From: Syntrophomonas sp. UBA4911 | GTDB taxonomy: Bacteria; Bacillota; Syntrophomonadia; Syntrophomonadales; Syntrophomonadaceae | Reading direction: 5' to 3' | NCBI GenBank assembly: GCA_002398105.1 | Contig: DHCD01000091.1 | Location: 6,853-25,555 of the forward strand | DNA: 18,703 nt | Part shown: positions 13,560 through 18,703 of the stretch, in pieces | Position numbering within the stretch: the first letter of the stretch is position 1 | Layout: each line of letters starts with the position of its first letter | Program-made: the position numbers and the translations under genes | The notes under the pieces: model-generated | Database searches by the model: none | What the model was told of the DNA's origin: nothing | The model's input: only the letters and a program-made list of their open reading frames with translations

Positions 13560-14101
13560 ATAAGAGCGTTGCCAGGCGCTATGCCGAAGCGTTTTTTACC
13601 ATTGCCCGGGAGAATAACAAAATAGACGAATTTCAGCAGGAACTGGAAACGATAGTGGCAACTATTAAAGAAGTAGAAAACCTGGAAGACTACTTCGCCC
13701 ACCTTCTGATCCCGGCCAAAGCCAAGAAGGAAGTTGCAACCCGGATATTTTCCGGTCAGGTTTCTCAACTGACGCTGAATTTCCTATTCATGATCATTGA
13801 CAAACGTCGGGAATCATACATTGGTTTTATAACTGAAGAATATAAGGAAATGGCTGATGAATCGAGAAACATCACCAAGGCGGAGCTTACAGCTGCCCGT
13901 GCAGTACCGGAGAATGAGGTTAAATCTCTGGCTGAGAAGCTGTCAGTCTCTACGGGCAAAACCGTACAGGTCAATGTGAAGGTTGACCCCGCTCTGATAG
14001 GCGGTATCAAGATACGGGTGGGAGACCAGATCATAGACGGCACGGTGGCCAAAAGACTTGAAATGCTGAAAGAACAACTCAAACAAGCGAAGATAAGTTA
14101 A
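13553..14101 (+). CDS. atpH: F1Fo ATP synthase subunit delta
   Basis: A 182-residue delta subunit, which sits on top of F1 and links it to the b-subunit stalk (equivalent to mitochondrial OSCP). The N-terminal helical domain starts with SVARRYAEAFFTIARENN, the most typical delta signature. The C-terminal domain ends with VDPALIGGIKIRVGDQIIDGTVAKRLEML, also highly typical. The ATG at 13553 overlaps the end of atpF by 7 bases, with a modest purine-rich site (GAGGCGGG, 13536-13543). Overlap implies translational coupling, consistent with the one-copy delta and two-copy b stoichiometry. Confidence 0.97.
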   Translation: MLNKSVARRYAEAFFTIARENNKIDEFQQELETIVATIKEVENLEDYFAHLLIPAKAKKEVATRIFSGQVSQLTLNFLFMIIDKRRESYIGFITEEYKEMADESRNITKAELTAARAVPENEVKSLAEKLSVSTGKTVQVNVKVDPALIGGIKIRVGDQIIDGTVAKRLEMLKEQLKQAKIS

Positions 14102-14122
14102 GCGATAGGGGTGAGCACATAA

Positions 14123-15637
14123 ATGAGTATTAGACCGGAAGAGATCAGCGCTATACTCAAAGAGCAAATAGAGCGCTACCAGTCCGAGGTCGAAGTCAGC
14201 AACGTGGGCTCAGTTATCTATGTTGGTGACGGTATTGCCCGTGTATACGGACTACAGGGCGCAATGGCCGGTGAGCTGCTGGAGTTTACCGGCGGGACCT
14301 ATGGAATGGTTCTCAACCTCGAAGAAGATAACGTGGGTGCTGTTTTATTGGGCGAATACAGCCACATCAAAGAAGGCGACGTGGTAAAAGCGACCGGAAG
14401 AATCATGGAGGTTCCTACCGGAAGAGCTATGCTGGGCCGGGTGGTCAATGCCCTGGGGCAGCCCATTGACGGCAAAGGACCTATTAACACCAATACCTTC
14501 CGCCCGATTGAGAAAGTGGCTCACGGTGTTGTTACCCGGGCGCCGGTTAACACACCGATGCAGACCGGGCTTAAATGCATTGACTCCATGGTGCCCATCG
14601 GCCGGGGTCAGCGCGAGTTAATCATCGGAGACCGTCAGGTGGGCAAGACCGCTATTGCCCTTGATGCCATTATTAATCAGAGAGAAAAGAAGGACATGAT
14701 CTGCATCTATGTCGCCATAGGGCAGAAGCAGTCCTCCATAGCAGGCATAGCAGCCAAGTTCGAGGAAATGGGGGCCATGGATTATACTATCATAGTTGCG
14801 GCCACCGCTTCCGAGCCTGCACCATTGCTCTATATAGCACCCTATGCCGGTGTTGCTATGGCTGAAGAGTTCATGGAAGGGGAAAGTCTTGATGTGTTAA
14901 TCATCTATGATGACCTTTCCAAACATGCGGTAGCTTACCGCGAAATGTCACTGCTGCTCCGTCGTCCTCCCGGACGTGAAGCTTATCCCGGAGACGTTTT
15001 CTATCTCCACTCCCGTTTGCTGGAGAGAGCATGCAAGCTTAACAGCGACCATGGTGGCGGCTCCATAACCGCTCTGCCGATTATCGAAACCCAGGCGGGC
15101 GACGTTTCCGCCTATATCCCGACCAATGTTATATCCATAACCGATGGCCAGATATATCTGGAAACCGACCTCTTCTATGCCGGTCAGCGCCCGGCCATAA
15201 ACGCCGGTCTGTCAGTCAGCCGGGTTGGCGGTTCGGCTCAAACCAAGGCCATGAAATCCGTCGCCGGCCAGTTGCGAATGGATTTGGCCCAGTTCCGTGA
15301 ACTGGCGGCCTTCGCCCAGTTCGGCTCCGATCTGGACAAAGCTACCCTGGCTCGTCTGACTCGGGGTGAAAGGGTTACCGAAGTCCTGAAACAGGGCCAG
15401 TACCAGCCCATGAAGATGGAAGAGCAGGTTGTGGTAATATACAGCGGAGTTAACGGTTACCTGGATGATCTGCCCCGGGACCGGGTTCAGGATTTTGAAG
15501 TTGATTTCCTGAAATTCATGCGCAGTGCCAATGCCGACATACTGAACGCAATCAGAGATACCGGCAAAATAGATGAGGCGACTGAAGAGAAGCTGATCAA
15601 AGCCATCAATGAATTTAAATCCACGTTTGCGGTTTAG
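14123..15637 (+). CDS. atpA: F1Fo ATP synthase subunit alpha
   Basis: A 504-residue alpha subunit, forming the non-catalytic nucleotide sites of the alpha3beta3 head. The N-terminal beta-barrel includes VSNVGSVIYVGDGIARVYGL. The P-loop is GDRQVGKT (169-176), with valine where most alpha subunits have threonine (GDRQTGKT). The Walker B region is LDVLIIYDDLSKHAVAYRE, and the LSVSRVGGSAQTKAMK segment carries the arginine that reaches into the beta catalytic site. The C-terminal helical domain ends IDEATEEKLIKAINEF. Length is normal. The start ATG lies 21 bases after atpH, with GGGGTGAG at 14108-14115. Confidence 0.98.
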   Translation: MSIRPEEISAILKEQIERYQSEVEVSNVGSVIYVGDGIARVYGLQGAMAGELLEFTGGTYGMVLNLEEDNVGAVLLGEYSHIKEGDVVKATGRIMEVPTGRAMLGRVVNALGQPIDGKGPINTNTFRPIEKVAHGVVTRAPVNTPMQTGLKCIDSMVPIGRGQRELIIGDRQVGKTAIALDAIINQREKKDMICIYVAIGQKQSSIAGIAAKFEEMGAMDYTIIVAATASEPAPLLYIAPYAGVAMAEEFMEGESLDVLIIYDDLSKHAVAYREMSLLLRRPPGREAYPGDVFYLHSRLLERACKLNSDHGGGSITALPIIETQAGDVSAYIPTNVISITDGQIYLETDLFYAGQRPAINAGLSVSRVGGSAQTKAMKSVAGQLRMDLAQFRELAAFAQFGSDLDKATLARLTRGERVTEVLKQGQYQPMKMEEQVVVIYSGVNGYLDDLPRDRVQDFEVDFLKFMRSANADILNAIRDTGKIDEATEEKLIKAINEFKSTFAV

Positions 15638-15649
15638 GTGGTGAATTAG

Positions 15650-16525
15650 ATGGCAGGAGCAGGTGTAAGAGAATTTAAACGCAGGATCCGCAGCGTAAAA
15701 AATACGCAGCAGATTACCAAAGCTATGAAAATGGTAGCCGCTGCGAAATTGCGCAGAGCCCAGGAGAGTGCTGAAGCCTCCAGACCCTATACCGAAACTC
15801 TGCAAGGTACATTGGCCAGGCTGGCGGCAGTTTCTTACGATGTCAAACACCCTCTCCTGGATAAAAGAGAGGATGTACGCAAGGTAGGTTATGTTATAGT
15901 CACCGCTGACCGTGGATTATGCGGAGGCTATAATACCAATATTATCCGGGCAGCCGGTCAGGCTATTGAGGATGATGAAAGAAATACTGCTGCCGGTGTA
16001 ATAGCGGTGGGCAGAAAGGCCCGGGATTTTTATCGTAAGCGGGGCGGGCTTGATGCCGAATTCGTAAATCTGGGCGATAATGTAAGTTATGCCGATGCCC
16101 GGGAAATTGCCCAGTATGTTATGAATGCCTATGAAAACGGCGAGTTGGATGAAGTTTACCTGGTATATGCCCGCTTTATCAATGTAATAAGGCAGATACC
16201 GACTATAACTAAATTGCTGCCGTTAGAAACCCCGGAAGAAGAGGCGAGTGAATCTACCCGGGTCATTGATTATCTCTACGAGCCCAGTGCGGAGGAGATC
16301 CTTTTGACTCTGTTACCCAAGTATGTAGGGAGCCAGATTTACCATGCCATGCTGGAAGGCAAAGCCAGTGAATTTGGGGCCAGAATGACAGCTATGGGTA
16401 ATGCTACGGAAAATGCCGGCGAGATTATAGGAAATCTCGAACTGGCCATGAACAAAGCCAGGCAGGCGGCAATTACGGACGAGATTCTGGACATTGTCGG
16501 TGGTGCCGAAGCCCTTAAAGCCTGA
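15650..16525 (+). CDS. atpG: F1Fo ATP synthase subunit gamma
   Basis: A 291-residue gamma subunit, the central rotor shaft that couples c-ring rotation to the catalytic sites. Both shaft helices are visible: the N-terminal REFKRRIRSVKNTQQITKAMKMVAAAKLRRAQ and the C-terminal MTAMGNATENAGEIIGNLELAMNKARQAAITDEILDIVGGAEAL. Between them lies the Rossmann-like domain (YVIVTADRGLCGGYNTNIIR). No redox-type insertion like that of chloroplast gamma is seen. The start ATG has AGGTGG at 15636-15641 overlapping the atpA stop. The gap to atpD is 57 bases. Confidence 0.98.
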   Translation: MAGAGVREFKRRIRSVKNTQQITKAMKMVAAAKLRRAQESAEASRPYTETLQGTLARLAAVSYDVKHPLLDKREDVRKVGYVIVTADRGLCGGYNTNIIRAAGQAIEDDERNTAAGVIAVGRKARDFYRKRGGLDAEFVNLGDNVSYADAREIAQYVMNAYENGELDEVYLVYARFINVIRQIPTITKLLPLETPEEEASESTRVIDYLYEPSAEEILLTLLPKYVGSQIYHAMLEGKASEFGARMTAMGNATENAGEIIGNLELAMNKARQAAITDEILDIVGGAEALKA

Positions 16526-16582
16526 TAATAGACATGCACCAACTGATAAGCCAAAGCTCTCAATAAAGGAGGAAAGTAGAGG

Positions 16583-18007
16583 ATGGCGAATGTAACATAC
16601 GGAGAGGTAGTCCAGGTTATCGGCGCAGTTGTTGATATACGCTTTAAGCCTGGTGAACTGCCCGACCTGATGAACGCTATAACCATAAAAACAGAGGATC
16701 AGGATGCGAAAACTGCGACTAATATTGATGTTACCCTGGAAGCGATGCAATTATTGGGAAACGATATCGTGCGCTGTGTTGCTCTACAGCCTACGGACGG
16801 TATTTTCCGCGGCATGAAAGCAACCAATACGGCAGCTTCTATTAGAGTCCCCGTGGGCGAGGGATGCTTGGGACGTATAGTAAACGTATTGGGACATCCG
16901 GTTGACGAAGGCGGCCCCATTGATGCCTCCGACTACTGGGAAATCCATCGCAAGCCCCCCGCATTGGTGGACCAGCTACCGGCAACCGAGATTCTGGAGA
17001 CCGGAATCAAGGTAGCCGACTTGATTTGCCCTTATGCTAAAGGTGGCAAGATCGGTCTGTTCGGGGGAGCCGGAGTGGGCAAGACCGTTATTATCCAGGA
17101 ACTGATCAGAAATATCGCTTATGAGCATGGCGGCTATTCAGTGTTTACCGGAGTTGGCGAGCGTACCCGCGAAGGCAATGATCTCTGGGGGGAAATGACC
17201 GAATCCGGCGTTATTGAAAAATGCGCCCTGATATTCGGTCAGATGAATGAGCCCCCGGGAGCCAGATTGAGAGTGGGTCTTACCGGTTTGACCGTGGCCG
17301 AATACTTCCGCGATTTTTCCGGATTGGACGTGTTAATATTCATAGACAATATATTCCGTTTTGCCCAGGCCGGTAACGAGGTGTCGGCTCTGCTGGGACG
17401 CATGCCGTCCGCCGTTGGTTATCAGCCTACTCTGGCAACTGACATGGGTCTTCTGCAGGAACGGATTACCTCTACCCGCAAGGGCTCAATAACTTCAGCC
17501 CAGGCGGTTTATGTCCCGGCCGACGACCTGACCGACCCGGCGCCGGCAACTACCTTTGCCCATCTGGATGCGACCACGGTTCTGTCCCGTGCTATTTCCG
17601 AGAAAGGAATATATCCGGCGGTTGACCCCCTGGATTCTACTTCGCGAATCCTGGATCCGCAGCTGGTAGGCGAAAAGCATTATGTAACCGCCCGCGGCGT
17701 ACAGCAGATATTGCAGAGATACAAGGAATTGCAGGACATCATCGCCATACTGGGTATGGACGAATTATCTGACGAGGATAAACTTATCGTAGCTCGGGCC
17801 AGGAAGATTGAAAGATTCCTGTCCCAGCCGTTCCACGTTGCGGAGCAGTTTACCAGTCAGCCGGGAATATTCGTTCCGGTTAGCGAGACGGTGGACTCCT
17901 TTGCCGAGGTTCTGGCAGGCAAACATGATGGCTTGCCGGAAGCAGCCTTCCTTTTTGTAGGTAATATTGAAACGGCAGTTGCCAGAGCGAAGAGACTGGA
18001 GGCGTAG
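16583..18007 (+). CDS. atpD: F1Fo ATP synthase subunit beta
   Basis: A 474-residue beta subunit carrying the catalytic sites. The P-loop is GGAGVGKT (161-168), the catalytic glutamate is Glu193 in GVGERTREGND, the Walker B region is DVLIFIDNIFRF, and LLGRMPSAVGYQPTLATDMG follows. The lever motif that touches gamma and epsilon is DELSDED (393-399) in place of the common DELSEED, a conservative change. Length is normal. The start ATG is preceded by AAAGGAGGAAAG in 16565-16576, a strong ribosome binding site. The stop is 3 bases before atpC, whose ribosome binding site lies inside this gene's end. Confidence 0.99.
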   Translation: MANVTYGEVVQVIGAVVDIRFKPGELPDLMNAITIKTEDQDAKTATNIDVTLEAMQLLGNDIVRCVALQPTDGIFRGMKATNTAASIRVPVGEGCLGRIVNVLGHPVDEGGPIDASDYWEIHRKPPALVDQLPATEILETGIKVADLICPYAKGGKIGLFGGAGVGKTVIIQELIRNIAYEHGGYSVFTGVGERTREGNDLWGEMTESGVIEKCALIFGQMNEPPGARLRVGLTGLTVAEYFRDFSGLDVLIFIDNIFRFAQAGNEVSALLGRMPSAVGYQPTLATDMGLLQERITSTRKGSITSAQAVYVPADDLTDPAPATTFAHLDATTVLSRAISEKGIYPAVDPLDSTSRILDPQLVGEKHYVTARGVQQILQRYKELQDIIAILGMDELSDEDKLIVARARKIERFLSQPFHVAEQFTSQPGIFVPVSETVDSFAEVLAGKHDGLPEAAFLFVGNIETAVARAKRLEA

Positions 18008-18010
18008 TTT

Positions 18011-18421
18011 ATGGCAGAAAGCACCTTCATGCTAGAAATAGTAACCCCTGAACAGATTCTCTTCCGGGATGAAGTTCAGTTTATGGTTGCTCCCGGTGCC
18101 GAAGGTGAATTGGGTATCATGAAAAACCATGCGCCGCTGGTTGCAGCTTTAAATATAGGCGTGCTGCGTTACAATAATGCTGGTGGCACCCAGAAAAAAA
18201 TGGCCTTGAGCGGTGGCTTTGTGGAGGTCATAGATAATGTCGCCCGGGTTCTGGCTGAGACTGCCGAGGACGGTGAACATATTGATGTACTTCGGGCCAA
18301 GGCAGCCAAGGAAAGAGCGGAAAGGAGATTGCAAGCCCGGGAGGACAATCTGAACCTGACTAGGGCCGAGCTGGCCCTGAAGAGAGCCATTGCCAGGCTG
18401 AAGGCAGCGGAAGCACTGTAA
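18011..18421 (+). CDS. atpC: F1Fo ATP synthase subunit epsilon
   Basis: A 136-residue epsilon subunit with the N-terminal beta-sandwich (~1-85: FMLEIVTPEQILF, VQFMVAPGAEGELGIMKNHAPLV) and a full C-terminal helix pair (~90-136). The C-terminal domain holds IDVLRA at 91-96, matching the I/L-D-x-x-R-A motif that binds ATP in Bacillus epsilon. There, ATP keeps the domain folded down, and at low ATP it extends and blocks ATP hydrolysis. So this enzyme probably has ATP-sensed self-inhibition. GGAGG at 17998-18002 serves the ATG. It is the last atp gene and is followed by a hairpin. Confidence 0.97.
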   Translation: MAESTFMLEIVTPEQILFRDEVQFMVAPGAEGELGIMKNHAPLVAALNIGVLRYNNAGGTQKKMALSGGFVEVIDNVARVLAETAEDGEHIDVLRAKAAKERAERRLQAREDNLNLTRAELALKRAIARLKAAEAL

Positions 18422-18441
18422 CCTGTAGAAAAGTTGATACC

Positions 18442-18470
18442 GGCCGGAGGGACCTAGTTCTTCCGGCCTT
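18442..18470 (+). terminator. Hairpin closing the atp operon
   Basis: GGCCGGAGGGA (18442-18452) pairs with TTCTTCCGGCC (18458-18468) over 11 pairs, including two G-U, with a five-base loop. It is GC-rich and starts 21 bases after atpC. The following tract is only TTGAAATT, weak for an intrinsic terminator, so it may act as a 3'-end stabiliser or give partial termination. Confidence 0.6.
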
Positions 18471-18503
18471 GAAATTACAATTAATTACGTTAAAAACAAA
18501 AAA

Positions 18504-18529
18504 TATAATATACTACTATTATATAGTAG
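18504..18529 (+). promoter_or_regulatory. Promoter-like -10 with overlapping palindrome
   Basis: TATAAT at 18504-18509 is a perfect -10 hexamer. A -35 is poor: TTAATT at 18481-18486, with a 17-base spacer. Directly downstream, where transcription would start, is a perfect inverted repeat CTACTAT (18513-18519), TAT, ATAGTAG (18523-18529). Such a palindrome could be an operator for a repressor of the following small gene, or simply AT-rich sequence. Confidence 0.35.
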
Positions 18530-18539
18530 CTAATTTATG

Positions 18540-18703
18540 ATGGGGGAATTATGGAAAAACCAGATGGATGATTTATTAAAATATTTAATCATTATCACTC
18601 TGGCGTATTATTTGGTGAAGGGTCTACTCTACCTGCTGATGTGGCAGATGACCTTTAAGGTCCAAGAAAAAGCTCTGGCCGCCAAAAAGAAAGAAAAGAA
18701 ACG
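18540..18703 (+). CDS. Small single-span membrane protein, 3'-truncated by the window end
   Basis: The frame is open from ATG 18540 (ATG 18537 and ATG 18564 are also in frame) to the last base, at least 54 codons. From ATG 18564 the peptide begins MDDLLKYLIIITLAYYLVKG, continues hydrophobic through LLYLLMWQ, and then becomes strongly basic (KVQEKALAAKKKEKK). This is one, or possibly two closely packed, transmembrane segments with a cytoplasmic basic tail. The start is uncertain: GGGGGA at 18542-18547 is the only ribosome binding site, and it lies 16 bases before ATG 18564 and inside the frame from 18540. I do not recognise the family. Its position after atpC, behind a hairpin and a promoter-like sequence, suggests a separate transcription unit. 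Confidence 0.55.
   Translation, partial: MGELWKNQMDDLLKYLIIITLAYYLVKGLLYLLMWQMTFKVQEKALAAKKKEKK

Noticed and set aside
15212..15850. Minus-strand frame of 212 codons opposite atpA and atpG
   Set aside because: It is a shadow of two strongly conserved ATP synthase genes, with no coding signature of its own.
1..18703. CRISPR arrays, insertion sequences, tRNA or rRNA genes, prophage or att sites
   Set aside because: I saw no regularly spaced repeats, transposase-like frames, terminal inverted repeats, or tRNA/rRNA signatures on either strand.

Overview
The window is a stretch of ordinary bacterial chromosome, with every supported gene on the + strand. It suggests a low-to-moderate GC Firmicute of the class Clostridia. 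The evidence is the strong GGAGG-type ribosome binding sites, frequent GTG/TTG starts, the gene order DUF1385 - prfA - prmC - sua5 - mntP - ywlE/rpiB - glyA leading into an atp operon of order Z-B-E-F-H-A-G-D-C, and a YhaM-type exoribonuclease. A Syntrophomonas-like anaerobe is my best guess, but this is inference from gene order and protein flavour, not a database match.

Layout. Positions 1-2157: the 3' part of a radical SAM gene, then yhaM and a small tautomerase. Positions 2158-2893: a gene-poor, AT-richer patch around a single-strand DNA-binding YdbC-like gene. Two short reading frames here look like debris, one like the C-terminal tail of a DNA methyltransferase/restriction protein and one like the N-terminus of a PIN-domain protein. 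Positions 2894-3616: a membrane-anchored DUF1287 protein, followed by a probable terminator. Positions 3755-4085: rpmE as its own transcription unit, with a good sigma-A promoter and a good intrinsic terminator. Positions 4133-11232: a tightly packed housekeeping run for translation termination (prfA and its methylase prmC), tRNA t6A synthesis (sua5), manganese export (mntP), a fused arginine/tyrosine phosphatase-RpiB protein, glyA, and a MazG-like gene. Positions 11233-11470: a leader region with a stem-loop over the atpZ ribosome binding site. Positions 11471-18421: the complete F1Fo ATP synthase operon, followed by a terminator-like hairpin. Positions 18422-18703: a promoter-like region with a palindrome and the start of a small membrane protein cut by the window end.

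How the genes work together. PrmC methylates the GGQ glutamine of RF1, encoded directly upstream. The atp genes give one complete ATP synthase: Fo a, b and c; F1 alpha, beta, gamma, delta and epsilon; and the AtpZ accessory protein. A strong 16-bp hairpin between atpE and atpF is well placed to help set the high c-subunit level.

I found no convincing new multi-gene system. The points most worth a second look are the phosphatase-RpiB fusion, the atpE/atpF hairpin, the atpZ leader hairpin with a mini-ORF, the 32-codon frame between atpZ and atpB, the signal-peptide-bearing b subunit, and the gene debris around ydbC.
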